From: Sycobia sp. Sy_11
Taxonomy: Eukaryota > Arthropoda > Insecta > Hymenoptera > Epichrysomallidae
DNA: 64,000 nt
Direction of reading: 5' to 3'
Assembly (NCBI GenBank): GCA_018907035.1
Contig: JACCIC010000030.1
Location: 993,001 to 1,057,000, forward strand
Part shown: positions 1 through 14,400 of the stretch, in pieces
Position numbering within the stretch: the first letter of the stretch is position 1
Layout: every line of letters starts with the position of its first letter
Notes under the pieces: generated by a model
Databases searched by the model: none
The model's input: the letters and a program-made list of their open reading frames with translations, nothing else
Told to the model about the DNA's origin: nothing
Position numbers and translations under genes: made by a program

Positions 1-116
1 AATTGTAATTAATAAATTTACGTTATTTCTCGTAATTTCACTGTGGATAAGTCGGAAATATAATTCGGCGTTGTATGCCTGGGCGTTCGGCAATACGCGA
101 ACATCCACGACGAGCG

Positions 117-196
117 TCACTGCTGGGCCTCCGCCACGGACAGTTCTTCTCCGCTCGCAACCTCGCTGTCGCCCATGATGATCGAGCCGTTCGTAA
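117..196 (-). CDS. DRC5: DRC5-like gene, terminal exon E
   Basis: 80 nt after a strong acceptor (CGTTTTCTGGTTGCAG). It completes the phase-1 codon from exon D and encodes TNGSIIMGDSEVASGEELSV plus AEAQQ, ending at TGA (119-117). The tail is acidic. The 3' UTR runs off the left edge of the window and no AATAAA is visible in the 116 nt available. Confidence 0.7.
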
Positions 197-3100
197 CTGC
201 AACCAGAAAACGGGTTTACTGTGACGCGTATAGAGCGCATTGTCGCGGTGATGAGTCGGAGAGCGCGCGGTTTAGTCTGGCTGTGGATGTTGATTTTTAT
301 CTTGGATAGTTGGGCGGGGGTAGGAGAGAATGAACGGACGGAGCTGAGCGAAACTGTTATCGATATATATATATTCTGGTTTATATTAAGTTAGCTTGTA
401 TATCTATATATGAATGTATGAATATTAATTTATTAAAATCACAGTATTAGGCGAACTTCAGAAGCTTAAGAGCCTAAGATATAAGTTTCTAGAAGACATT
501 TTCAATTTGCAATGTATGATTTTCAAGCTAAACTAGTTTTCCATCTAATATCAACAGGCGCCACTTTGGCTTTCCATTAATAATCCGCGAAACAAGGTAA
601 ATCAATCGTGACTCTATGAATAAGAGCTGACATTCTGCATTTCACGAGATTTCTTTTCAACATAATCTTTTACCTTACTTATTTATTTAATCATCAACTT
701 GTGATTTTTATTTACATGCCTTTCAATCGTTTTGCAAAATAATTTTTCTTTAATTTTTTTTTTAATCATTGAAATGATTTTCTAAATATTTAAAGAGTGT
801 GTTCCCATGTCCAGTAAAGAATGAATGAGAGAAACGTTTCAGATATGAATGATCCAATTCTTTTTCTGGTAAAACAATTTTCTTTTTGCTGATTAAATTA
901 CATTTAATATATGACTGAAGAATGGTAAAATTAATATTGATTCCGCATTAAAATATTCATATTAATAAAATATTATGGATTAAATATTAATATTTAATTT
1001 AATTTAATATCTGATGGTAAGAATTTCGTTAAAAAAACTATAGGCATTTCTTTATATACTATGATAAGAGAGTGTACCATTTTAAAAGTCATTTCACAGT
1101 ACTATAAAATTTTTTTATCCGGCTTTATATATTTCACACGGATTATGTTCGCATTTTATCTCCACAAGCACATTCTCTAAACTGTCCCGGATACATATGA
1201 TGGTGCGCGGTCGTGTTTTTCTTCTTGACCAAACTACCTCATACAGCGGTTTGTATAATCCACTTAATGTACTAAGGATACAATAATATGCGCGAATTCG
1301 AAATGAAAAAGTGGACTTGGGATCTGATAAGAATTATTTTACGTGAAATAAATGTTACTTATACGTTCGCTTAAAGCTTGCACCTTTAGACAAGTACATC
1401 TGAAAATTAATAATGAAGAAACAGTATAGATGAAGCAATGTTAAAGCGTCACGCAGTTCGCGATTATTCTATGCTCCTTAACTATAAACGTAATGACATA
1501 TTCGTGAAATTTATCGCGATCGCGCATTAAATATACTGTAAATTTTTATAGCTAAACTGATTCGCGAAAATTCGAATGACTATATACTGAGTCTCGCAAA
1601 GACGATGAAACGAATTCTATTTTTCGATTTGTTAAAGCGGCGAATACATCAATTGACTTATAATTATACGAGATGTGATAACATATTACAAGACTTTTCA
1701 TTTTCTATCAATAATACATATTAAATCGTGAATATCAATTTTTATCCCGTCAAAGTATAAAATGCACATATATGTGCCAGCGCTCGCGACGTTTTCAATC
1801 TTCGAAGCACTTTTGAAATTCGCTTTTCTACACGACACCCAGCCGTTTCGGCGATTCTATACGTATATATCCCTCGTCCAAATGTCTGGCTTTCATTCAT
1901 ATCTTCAGCTTTAAGAACGAGAAGCAGTCACTTGGGGTCCATATCCTGCAAATGCACTGGTTGAGGAATCTGTTTACTGATGTGTTTGGCCAGAAACTGA
2001 CGAACGAGCATTGAGAGCCTTCCCGACCGACTTTGTCGAAAAAAAAAAATGTTCGTCCCATTTCGAATTGCTTCGTTTTAACTACGTAAAACATCCACGT
2101 AATATTCTTTATCGACCGGTTGATCCTTTTGTAAGAACTCGCAATACAGTGGTCAAATTGACAAGCACAGTTAGCAATTCTTCACGAACGATCGCGAGCT
2201 TGCGCCGCTTCGTTCGCTCAATGGCATTGTTGAATATTTAAAGGTGGGACAATCGAGGCCTTGTTTCGACATCATACGTGCAATATTCCTGGATTGTTCA
2301 TCTTTTGCGATTCGATCGATTAATGCAGGATCGTTGTTCACTTAGCCTAGGTCCACAATCGGCATTTTGGGAATAATGTTCTCTGTCGCGCGATTCATCG
2401 TTAGCGATGTGCCAGGTTGCCCGGGTTGTCCATTCGGTCTCAATGGCTTCCCGTCCATTTCTACAACGAGTTTGCCATTCGAAAACTTTTACACTGCTCG
2501 TAGCCGAATGGCCAAAATCAGCTTGGAACATTTCAACAATTTCATTGGACTTTATTCCATTTTTGTGACAAAACTTGATGCAAATTCTCTGATCTAATGT
2601 TTTTCTTGATCAAAAAGTAAAAGATCGCCGATTACATCGAAAGGTGTATAATTTCACCTCGGAGCTAATGTCAGAAACAGATTGTAGTATCCCAACCTTT
2701 GCACACGCACTATGCAGATAATTGTAGCAACACAGCAATAACAATCAACAGAAAAATTTTCCAAACGATCGATTATAGCCCAAGAAATTTAAAAAGTCCC
2801 GTTATTTTTATCACATCTTCTTTTACATCATATATGCATTATTATGTGTGTGTGTGTATGTGTGTGTGTGTGTGTGTGTGTTTTTTTTTAAATTACTTTA
2901 TATTTAACTAATTTTTTTTATAGGCGATTTCCTTTTAATTGTGTATAAATAACGATTCTTTTGTTTGTTTTTTTATAATTTAGAGGATTATAAGGACGCA
3001 AGTAATTCCCGCTGATCCCACTTATAAAAGGGAATATAATGCACCTGAAATTTATTCCCCGGTCGTTCTAAATCATAATAAAATCCAGAGATTAAAAATA

Positions 3101-3670
3101 TGAGCCTTATTTATGAACCAAGATTATATACGCGCGCTCATTTGCCCCTCAATTAAGTATATACGCACTATATTATATAATAAATTGGTTTATGAATTTA
3201 GCTTTGACAAATTAATTAAAAAAAATTTTTATTAATGAATATGCGATAGTAAAGTGGAATAATAGTACGCGTGCACTCATGGCTATTTGTTTGATGCTAC
3301 GTGCGATCTTCGAGACAAAGTTTCTTATTAATCCTGAAAGTTTATGACGTATATTTTACGATAAAGCAAAGATTCTTTTAAAATTCCTTTATCCGCACTG
3401 CATATAAAAAAGCGAACGGACTTTTCAAACTTTATTTACAGATATACTATAAAAAAAAACCCCACTTTTTATTTAATATCATTATTTTAATACATCGGAA
3501 GCATCAATATAAAAATTTTATGTATATAAGTTAAATTATTCGTTCGCGAGTTCGAGGCGAAAAATCCATATTACAAACGAACCGATGGCGTAAAAATCCG
3601 TTAAAAAATGCTTGAAACAAACGGTTCAAAATTTAACCTACGATTGGAATTTTCTTTCTGAATTCTATAT

Positions 3671-3725
<55 letters not shown>

Positions 3726-6292
3726 CTTAAAAAACGGAATTTCGAGCATGGACTTATATGTACGATCTATATTACACCCGAAATCCACATTGTATATCTT
3801 ATGCCTTTTTCAATATCGGAAATTTACGATATCCAGGAATGAATTTTTGAATTGATTTTCCTTTTTCCCCCTTTTATTAAGCCTTCTGTGCTTATTTTGT
3901 ATTCAACAGAGGTTCGCAATCCTTTTTGCTTACCAATAAGCTGATCATACAGTAATTTTACAAAATTAATTACGTGTGGGGATAATTTTATATTTATGAA
4001 AATCGATTTAAATATTGAGTTTTGGGGTTTTTCCTACACTTTCTTCATAAATATTATGTAATGTACTTCCTTTTTTTCTTTAAGTGTACATAATTCTTGT
4101 GCGAATTTCTAATAAAGTTCGTGCAGAAATTTCAACATTCAATGCACGCGTGTATCATTGATAAAAATGAAATGATTTTTTATTAAATTTAATCAATTTT
4201 CCTTGTTTCTATCAAGAGTTTATGTCTTGGCACTGGCTGTTTCAGTTTTATTGCCCTTTTTAACATAAGTAAAGAAAAAAAAAAAAGGTTGGGGCGAAAC
4301 AAAAATTTTTCGTTGCCAAAAATGCAGTTGAATTCTCGGCGATATATTTCGGAGGAAACAAAATTACGAAGATGTCGGATGCAACGTTTTAATAAGTATT
4401 TATTTCAAATTTCACTCTTATCGGAATGTTAAAAGGGAGCTTTACAAATTGCAATGTTTTGTGGCTTACCATTAACTATCAGCGTGCAACGATTGTTCGG
4501 TCATACTTTTTTGCGGATTCATCGTGTACGCAAAGTAATAATATATCTTTAATTACATTCGGCATTTGTTCATGGATTTAAAATAAAAGGATAATTAACG
4601 AGCAAACTTCTTCAAGTATAGAGCATCAGAAGTCCACATTTAATAACTCGAGACTTACAGGAACTCTGTAGGGTGTACGTGGTTTCGTGGAATCACCCCC
4701 CCTCCTCCCGCCATAGAAGCACGGGAGCATAATTTAGAAAATCTCCAGCTGGTCACTTCGCGCCAAAACAATATCGTACGAAAACTTGCCGGATATTTGA
4801 AAAGTATAGAGCTTTTTTATTTCATTTTTATTTTCCGTGTAAGAATGGTAATTTTTGAATCCATCGAATAGCTTAACTGCAGAATATCAAGGACGCTACG
4901 ATAGTTTCAAAAAGCGTGATGGTATCTAGAAGGAAGTCTCATAAGAAGCAAATAGATTATCTATTAACGAGCCAAATTTACAGGGTCAGAGAAACAGAAA
5001 AATAATTTGAGACTTTTTGGCAAGTATCGTTAAGCACAATTTTGAGAAACTATATATATATAACATTATGCTGAGTATACATTGTATTCTATGAAATTTT
5101 AGATAAAATAACTTAATCTTTAAAATGGTAGGTTCGATAACGAGACTCTAATTTTTCTAGATATAGTTCTGAAAATGTTATGGAAAATATTACAGAATAA
5201 AGCTATCGATGTAAAAGGGCTAAATATGAAAAGCAAAGGCAAATAAAAAATCTACTTTTATTAATTCAACAGGAAAGAGCGAATGCGATGTGTTAAATTA
5301 TTAAAACGAAAATCATCGGTCCTTGGTCATAAATCCGCGGATTTGCGAAGTTCATTAGGATCTCGTTCGGGATTCCGGTCTTTTTACGCGCACGCGCGAA
5401 AGCTCATTTTTAGCTTTCGGAGTACATCTGACATCTTGCTTATACGTTATCAAATAATAAGTACCATGTAAGGAATGAAAGAGACCGCGATACTGGAATT
5501 TCTATGAGGAATATTTATACGGAGTGTTCTGATCTGATCGGAGACTACGTCGAATGAATTTGTATTAAAAAATCCATGAAGATTAACCTTATTCTCATTG
5601 ACGTAACGGAACAAACGTTTTCTACCGTCTTTCAACAAAGTTATCCATGTAATTGTCCAATACCGTATATACCTCCCGTTGCTTGGCCAAGGAAACTGTG
5701 CGGGACCTTCCTCGCTCGGAATCAGACGCGTCACGCGCCCGTCCCCCCGTACAAGCTCGAATATTTTCGCAATGTTTAAAATACAAACGCCCGACTTACC
5801 CGTCTCGAAGCTCGCGGCCGGCGGCAGGCCCGTGTACTCGTGGGGATGCTGATAGATGACGAACTCCGAGGGCGTCCGCAGGGTTTGAACGCCCGAGGCC
5901 GCGAAACTTGGGCAGCTGGTTTGCTTCGCCGCGGCGAGCTTCTCTTGTCGCTTTACGTTCGCGCGATTCCTACATATATATATAACTATATAAATGTAAA
6001 TAGATACATTTTCTTAACTTTCAAACAATATATAATCTATACAAGCCCTTTATACACTCGTTGCGAAACGAGATTTAATTAATTCAAACAAATGTTTAGC
6101 TTTGCACTCTGTCAATAATAAAAGATTTGCTTCAAAAGAATAATTTTTTTTATTTACTTCAAATCAGCAACAACCATATAGTTTAAACTTCGAATGCTTA
6201 ATTCGAATGAAATATATTTCTTTTTTTTTATTTCAAAGAAATACATGGATTGGCAAAGGGGATTCACGCATGTATATTTATTCGATTCAATT

Positions 6293-6349
<57 letters not shown>

Positions 6350-6539
6350 ATTTCTCTCTCTTTATCCGTGTATATGTTACAGAGACGGCAGTCGAGTGGG
6401 TTGGACAAAAGAAATTGAAAGTGTATTTTTGGCGCGTGATCTTGCCGAGATCGAAAATAATTCACGAATCCGCATTTGGCTCGTAAAAGTGCGCTATGGT
6501 AAAAAATTTAAACATTCGGCAGCGCAACGTCAATAAAGT

Positions 6540-6597
<58 letters not shown>

Positions 6598-7760
6598 GCA
6601 CATGTATATGTGTGTATCCAAAAATTGCAATCGAAACGTGTAAGAATTAAAAAAATTCTTTTTTACGACGTTCTCTTTTATTCAATTACTCTCTTTTATA
6701 TAATTATTTTATTAACTTATATAGGGCTCCATTCAAAAAACGAATTTTTTTGTCTCCCCACACTCGTTTCGTGATCCTGCTGCACGTTATCGCGCACGGT
6801 TACTTAATAAGATCTGCATTTAAACTATCCAGAATTTTCCTTATTCTTTTTTTTTTTAAGACCAACTCTCCCTTAAATCGTAATAATTGTACATCTCATA
6901 ATGAAGTAGACACTTAAAGCATATAAACTGAGTAAATAAATATTTTTGATTTTGCACAAAACTGAAAACAAAAAGAGGAAAAAAGATAGATGCGAAGAAA
7001 ATTTTAATTTTCGATCCGAAAACAAATCGTTTGTTCCATATGCGTCTATATTGATTAGAAATTACATTGGTTTTATTTAGAGAAATGAATGCTATGAAAA
7101 TTGAAAAAGCTGTTCAATAGTTTCTATTGTAACGAAAATATTGTTATGCTAAGATTTGATGTTCATTGAGAATATTTTTTTTTCTTCAAGCAAATCTTTT
7201 TTCAATCAATATCGAAAATAATTCAAATATAAATTAAAAAATAAAGATTTTCCACATATATTATTACCATTAATACTTTCTTTAAGTTGTAATAAAATCA
7301 CTAAGAAATTGTACATAAATGTGAGTTAATTTAACTTAAACTTGACTTAAATAATAGTTAAAATCCAATATTTTTGTATAAATTTTTAAGGATTGTATAT
7401 TCTCCTGTCGTCCTTTAAAGCCAGGAGCCCTACAAACTTGTGGGCCTATGAGGTCGACGTGCAAAGACGGTCCTGGTGCTACGATTACGCCATAGGAGAT
7501 GCCGAACTATATTTTGTACTGACATCTATATATTGTGAAAAAAAATGCAGCACCCATCGTAACAATGCTTAAAGAATTACATAATGTACGGAATCGTTGA
7601 TCGCGTTCTGTGATATGAAAGGGAAAAGTTCTTCTGCAACGTCTGCCCTGGTCTGTCCTCGATTCAAGGACGCTTGATGATCCTGATGAAAAAATAACGT
7701 TACTTCCCGAAAGCCAACTATACGGTCAGCAATAGCTGGAGTGGGTCTGTTATAGTTATA

Positions 7761-7812
<52 letters not shown>

Positions 7813-8098
7813 AGCGCGGTGTGTGGTGTGGGAATCGTAAAAAACAGGGGGAGCAAACAGCCCGGAATAACGTGGAAAAGCAATTTGCCCTCGGTGGCTC
7901 TTGTCCAACTCTATCTCTACGTCTTCCTTTCTGCGTCCCTCTTCCGTTTACTTCTTTTTTTTTTATTATCTTCTCTTTCGTTTCCTTCGCTACATTGCTC
8001 TCCTCGCGGCGTGGGCGCGCGATTTTTCTTCACATCCTACTATACCTATTCGACAATTTTTTTTCGCCTGGTGATACGATGAGGAGAGAAACTCATCC

Positions 8099-8129
<31 letters not shown>

Positions 8130-8282
8130 TTTTCACTGCATCGTTACGGCATATCTTTTGTGAACTCAAACAACCAATACCTTTTGCATTTCCCCAGCAA
8201 TGCTTTCTCGATGCGGGGCACGATGCTCTATTTATTATTGCAAGCCGATGCGGCGCTCGCGCTTGAACTGCGATTTTTTCTT

Positions 8283-8318
<36 letters not shown>

Positions 8319-9606
8319 TTTTTTCGTAATAGGAAAAGGAGCGAGCAGAGGTGCGAGCGGTGAATCGAATTTTAAAGTAGAAGGCCGAAGTGAATATTTC
8401 AGGGGTGAATAGAATTGTTTTTCCGGCCTCCCGTTTGTTTTTTTCCGTTTTATTCGTTGCAAGCCAACTTGTAATTTTAACAAAGGATTCCCTGTGCGCA
8501 TAAAACGATACACATATATTTACATACGATACTTTTATATTTCATTCCAATTTATTGTCCTTTCATTCTTTCTGGAAATTAATTTTAACAACGTTTAATC
8601 ATTTTCTTTTTTACCGTATTTAAATATTTCTGAAGACGAATTAATTTTCTTTTCAACATTAGTTACATACTTTATTTTGTAAATACTTGTTATTTATTTT
8701 AAATGCAAAATTTTCTCCTTTAAATTTAATTTTACCATATATAGTCGAATGAATTTCTATGGAAACATTGTCATGCGAACGTTTCCAAAATTCGGAAAAA
8801 AACTTGTTTAATTCTGCTAAACGTGTATAATTCTAATAGTTAATAATGTTTAGAAATGTTTAGCAAAATTTTGACTAAGTATAGGACAAATCAAGACTTT
8901 TGTAAAGAAATTCTCTATACTATATTGTATATATGAACTTTAATGAGACTAGTTATAAATGTTTCCAAATTTTTCCAAATTTTACAAGACTTCGCGAAAC
9001 TTTTCTAAAAATTAGGAGACTCTTCTTAAGTATCTGAACTATTGTAAAGGTCTAGGAATTTTTAGAAAATTGAGAAAAGCTGGTAAGAGTAATATTTTCA
9101 CTAGGCTAGTTATCAATTTAGAACATCTATATGCATAATGAATTATGTCTAATTTATATATAGTTTTCAAAAAAAAAAAAAAAAAAAATTAAACATGTAA
9201 CATCGATAACATATTCCATTACTGGCATTCATACCAATTAAAATCTTGATAAGACAATTACGCCTGAAGTATAGCTTTTTGCAGTGCATCGCCGAACTAC
9301 GCACCTTCATTCTACTATCCCAAAGAAATAATAAAATTAAAAATACATCAATTTTCATTCATTCTATCGCTGAGTTCTGTTAATTCTCTGAAATTATCTC
9401 GAATTTTTCGGATTAAAATCTTTTAAAAAACTGGACTACAGATTTTATAATAAATTAAAATAAATTATACATACGAAAGTTTTTGTGAAGCAATATTTAA
9501 TTTAAATCTATAGCTATGTGCGCCATCTTCTATTCAGCCTTAAATTTAAAAAGTTCGTTGTATTTTGCAGTAATGATATTTCATATAATATATATTTGCA
9601 TTTATT

Positions 9607-9668
<62 letters not shown>

Positions 9669-11112
9669 TGCAACAAAATCCAAATTGAATAATATACCTA
9701 TTACACTCAGTTGTGCCTTCGCATTATCGTTATCATTATCATTACCACATCATCGTCATCATCGTCGTCATCATCATCATCATCATCATTATTATTAATT
9801 ATTATTTATACTGATACGATCGCGATTATTTGCCCTTCGTCAAAGCAATTCTTATATCCCGTTTTAAACCAAATCAACCCATTTCTTTTTTTTCAGCCAT
9901 TATCGTAAAATATAAACTTTTTCCTTCTCTTTCTCTCCCTTGATTAAACTCGCCGTATCCTGCTTATACTTTAACGGAATTCTACATATCGTTTATACTA
10001 CGTATCCTCTACACGAAAAACTTTACGACTCTCACCTAGAGTAGACAAAAAAAAAAGAAACAAACCACTATAGGCCGGTTTTACAATGGCCCTTGATGTA
10101 TATATGGCCGGATAGGCGAATGCTCAATTCCTCGCTGTATATCAATTATTAACGTTGAAAAGTGAAAACTCTATTTTTCTAAGTATATAGAGGCTGACCT
10201 TTGAAAAATGTTTAAAAAATTTAATCATAATTTCAAGATCAGAGTTAAAGAAGTCATACAGCGACAATCGCATCTTTAAATCGGCCATTGCTCCCACATA
10301 CGTATGTACAGTTTTATTCGTGTAATAAAACTGTATAGGGCACTCTGGATTTTAACGTTGGTCTATCGCGAAACGAATGCTGACTAAATTTATAATTTGC
10401 ATGGATATAACAAGGTTAAAAGTGCGAAAGAAACAAGACATCTTATTATATGCCCAGATATGTCTGATTGCGCAATGGTGCGATTAAACATATATATTAG
10501 GTAATTTTCATGCGCTGCACAATAATTAAATGTGTTCAAACCTTTCATATTTCGTTACTCGAAAAATCCTTGATAAAATAGTTTATTACGCTCTGTTTTT
10601 TACGTAATTATAAAAAACTTGCTAGTGAAGCAAACGATAACGCACATATGCGTTAATTAAATTTTATTGAATAATGTTATAAATAAAAAATTCTAAATAG
10701 GATAGCAAAAAAGGTATTAATAAATTCTTATTCCATATTGAATTTACAGAATTCCATCGCTTAATTAAATTTTATAATTAGGTCAATATTACTTTGATAT
10801 TATATCAATAGGGCGGATATATTTATTTTTTTTTAAAGAAATTTTATATTAAGAATAAGACTTTACTTTTCTTCCTTCCTTATAACGTAGAAAAAGAAAA
10901 CAAAAACGACGATAAAGGTAGTAAAAAAATCTCATTTCAAAGTATAAATGTAGGTATAATAATTTTAATGTAGTGGATACAATAGCTATTCAGAAAGACT
11001 GAGAAAAAATTCAACGACCAGCTTTCTCGAGTACGCAGATTGCAGCTATTTCAGGAAAATAACATAGCCACCCCAGTTCTTATACCAGCAGAGTGTATAG
11101 ATAAATGAAATG

Positions 11113-11160
<48 letters not shown>

Positions 11161-11376
11161 AATAATTTTTCAATGGTAAATACAAACCAAAAGAATTAAA
11201 AAAAAATTCGGGAGGGTCAAGAGTCTCCGCTGATTCTTTCTAAAGTTCAAAGTTCTCGATGAAATTCTCAAAGACTAATCTTGAAATATTATTTAATAAT
11301 TAATTATATGAAAAAATAATAACAGTTAGGAAAAAGGAGATGTAAAATAAAAGTATAAAGAGATTTTGCTCTATGG

Positions 11377-11413
<37 letters not shown>

Positions 11414-14400
11414 AGGCGTAGGCAGAGCAAGCTCTGCACTAGTGGCCTCTCGAAACCAGCATCCCGCCGGAACTATCCGGGAATATCACTTCGGCGGGGC
11501 TGTTAGTTAGCCTATACTACTCCTCTTCTTATGACACTATCCTACGTCCCCCATCCACACAAGTGATCAGGGGTTCGGTGTTCGTCCTCTGCATCTTAAA
11601 ATAAAATCAGTTAGCCTGGTTCATCCTGGGCCATTCGTCTAGTTCTATCGGCATTTCTAAGTTTGGTCATCACCTCTTTTGCGAAACTGGCTACTGTGTG
11701 TGTGTGTGTGTGTGTGTAAAATTTTTAAAATAGATATTACTAGAGAAAGTTTTAATATGAAAATTTTATTAATGAAAAAATGAAATAAAATCCTGTAATG
11801 TAAGTATGAATACAGTACTAATTAACACAAAGTATAGGATAATATATAGTTAAGATTCAAAATCTTGAGTTTTTAGCTTACTTTTTACCAACAGTTTTTA
11901 TATTATACCTTCCTATAATTTTAAGTTTTCTGAACTCGAGTTAATTACTAAAATTATAAATATTATTAAAATTTGAAAATGTATACAAAAGATAAACATA
12001 GATTTGATGTATTTTTCCAACAAATATATAAATTTAAAATATATCTTTTCATTTAAATTATCAACATAATCTTAATAATGACTAATAATAAATAAATATT
12101 AATGAATTTTATTCACATTTTCTCCTAGCATAATTGAATAAATATTTTCACGTGCCCTATATTGCTAAATATTAATAAGATTAGTCTAATGACGAATTTA
12201 AAATTCAAATAAGAAACAGAATATTTGTTAAGAGAATTAAAAATAAGCTTATTTTAAGAAGTGGTGATAAAAAAGTAAGTACATTTACATATACATATTA
12301 TTAGTAGAATACAACATTTTCTTTTTATATAATAATAAAGAATTTTTTTTAGAAATTTCTTAAATATTAATTCAATTATAGAAAATTCCATTATTTTTAA
12401 TAATTCCTTTTAATACTATATAATGATATATTTATGAACATGACACTCATCTACGAAAATGCATAAACAGGCCCTTTGTTGAATAATATATAATAAGTTT
12501 TCATGCGCCCTTAGATCGTTCGGGCAGCTGCAGGCATTACTGCGCTAAGTTTGCAATTTATTCACAGTCTGCGGGAACCGGCGCGGTGCTCCAACAACCT
12601 ACTTTACCAAAGACCAGGGCGGTGAGCGCCGCCGCTATATACGCTCCTGCGGAACTAGGGTATACAATTGCGCAAAGTTTAGCAAAAATTTCTCTTAGAG
12701 CATTTTCAAAAAATTGTGAAATATTATATGGCTATGTCGTAACTTAGGTTCCTAATTTCTTTTTTCCTTTTCTTTTTTTTTTTTTAATACAAATGTAATA
12801 TTATATAATAGAGCAACGTTGCAAAGTAGTGGCTGATATATATTCTATTTTCTCCTTTAAGTCAAATAGAAAAATATACGGTAATTCGTATACAGCGAAT
12901 GTAATATCTATTTTTTTAATTAAATTATACAGAGCTGCGCGTAAATTATAAAATTGTGAAAAGCATTTTATATCATCCTCCGTTCCTTTATAAGCAAGAA
13001 CATATCTTTATTTTTTATTTTTTCTGCTATAGTTCAAAATTTATTCGAGTGTAAGTGACTTGAAAATTTGACTGCCACAAATGATTTTTTAAATAATCAA
13101 TATCTTTTGAACTGTTACAATTTTTATATTAAAATAAAAATATTAGAATTTCCAGTAAAATTGATTTCATTATCAATTTATAAGTAATTTAGGCCGATCA
13201 ATAGGAAATTTTCCATGACATAAATACTGCGCAAATGAAACCCGTTCTACCATTCATAGAATGATAAACAAAAAGTTGGGTCAATTTTTTGACTCGCAAT
13301 ATGAGGTAATAAATTTGACATTATATCTGCAAAATGTCCTATTTCTTGCTTTATTGCTTCTAGAACGCAAAAACTAATAAAGCTATATTTTTATAGCTTT
13401 ATTATAGTTTTAACACGAAATTTTTCAGTCAGTAGTCGAAAAATTTTTCATTTTATAAATCGTGAATTAAAAAGCTGAACATACATATAAAAATACGAAT
13501 GAAATGTATGACAAATGGTAGAAAGAAAATTTTCTAAAAAATATATATTTCCAATTATTTTGAAGTAACTATGTGAGTTATTAAAATGTAACTATAAGAT
13601 CTTTCATATTTTTTTTATGTATAGACTAGTACGTAAAAGTTATTAAAAATTGTTAAATATTGCTTGAGAAATTTTCAATAGTATTATTCAGAAGCTAAAT
13701 TGATATTTCATCAAATTAATATATAAGATAAATTATCCGCGTTTGAGTAGCACTTTTATTTTTTATTTGCTGCTACTTTTAAAATAAATAATAATAGTTT
13801 TAACTGTTTGTTTATTGTCATACCAATTCTATATGATTGATTATTTGATACGTTTACATAGGTATAATTTAAATGAGGTTATAGACTGTGCCGTTAGGTG
13901 GGACACTTGCTTTAACTTTTCAAACCCAATCGCAACATGCTCATCTCACGTCTAGTTCCACCATTGGTTTTTACTTAACTTTTCGTCTGCAAATTTTTCG
14001 TGCACGCGTTGGATGAACATGTGCTTTGCTTCGTGTGTACCGGCACGATACACCGATAAACTTAACCTTATTTATAATAAAAGAAAACCATTTAACTTAA
14101 TTCATACTCTCATATAAGTTGTGATTCGGCAATCGTAATTTCGTGATAGACTGATTATTATATATACATATACCAATTTACATTTCTTATTTTTAAAAGC
14201 CAATCTACAGCCTGCAACCTGTTACAACACAACCTTTTCGGGAACAGGTTTTTATCGATGATAATATTTAAATATGTCAAATATTTAAGCTATAGATTGC
14301 AGAATTTTAGTTTTAAAAAATTATTAATAGGAATAATGGCACAAATTGATGAAGAAAAGAGACAAGAGTTCTCTGATTTTTTAGAAGAAGGTAAAGCAAA

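Larger units (their letters stand above)
2601..5799. other. Intron sequence, no gene seen
   Basis: AT-rich, with a (GT)n tract at 2843-2881 and a (TA)n tract at 3675-3721. Short open frames here are repeat-driven. The CpG-rich patch 5283-5410 has no splice-flanked frame that I trust. Confidence 0.55.
5970..14257. other. Left part of the 17.2-kb DRC5 intron, mostly non-coding
   Basis: Apart from the LINE fragment, hairpins and microsatellites listed separately, no gene is seen on either strand. Dinucleotide tracts lie at 7763-7811, 8099-8123, 9613-9662 and 11115-11157. There is a poly-T run at about 8283-8318 and a TCA-rich tract at 9742-9790. The CpG-rich patch 12510-12660 has no recognisable content. 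Confidence 0.55.

Noticed and set aside
6154..6774. Overlapping frames rich in Ser/Leu or Arg/Glu and Ile/Tyr
   Set aside because: They are translations of the (CT)n and (AT)n microsatellites and appear in several frames on both strands.
7810..8513. Frames up to 180 codons around 8 kb
   Set aside because: Driven by poly-T/poly-A and T-rich sequence. The Phe and Lys runs are translations of the homopolymer, and there are no splice or family features.
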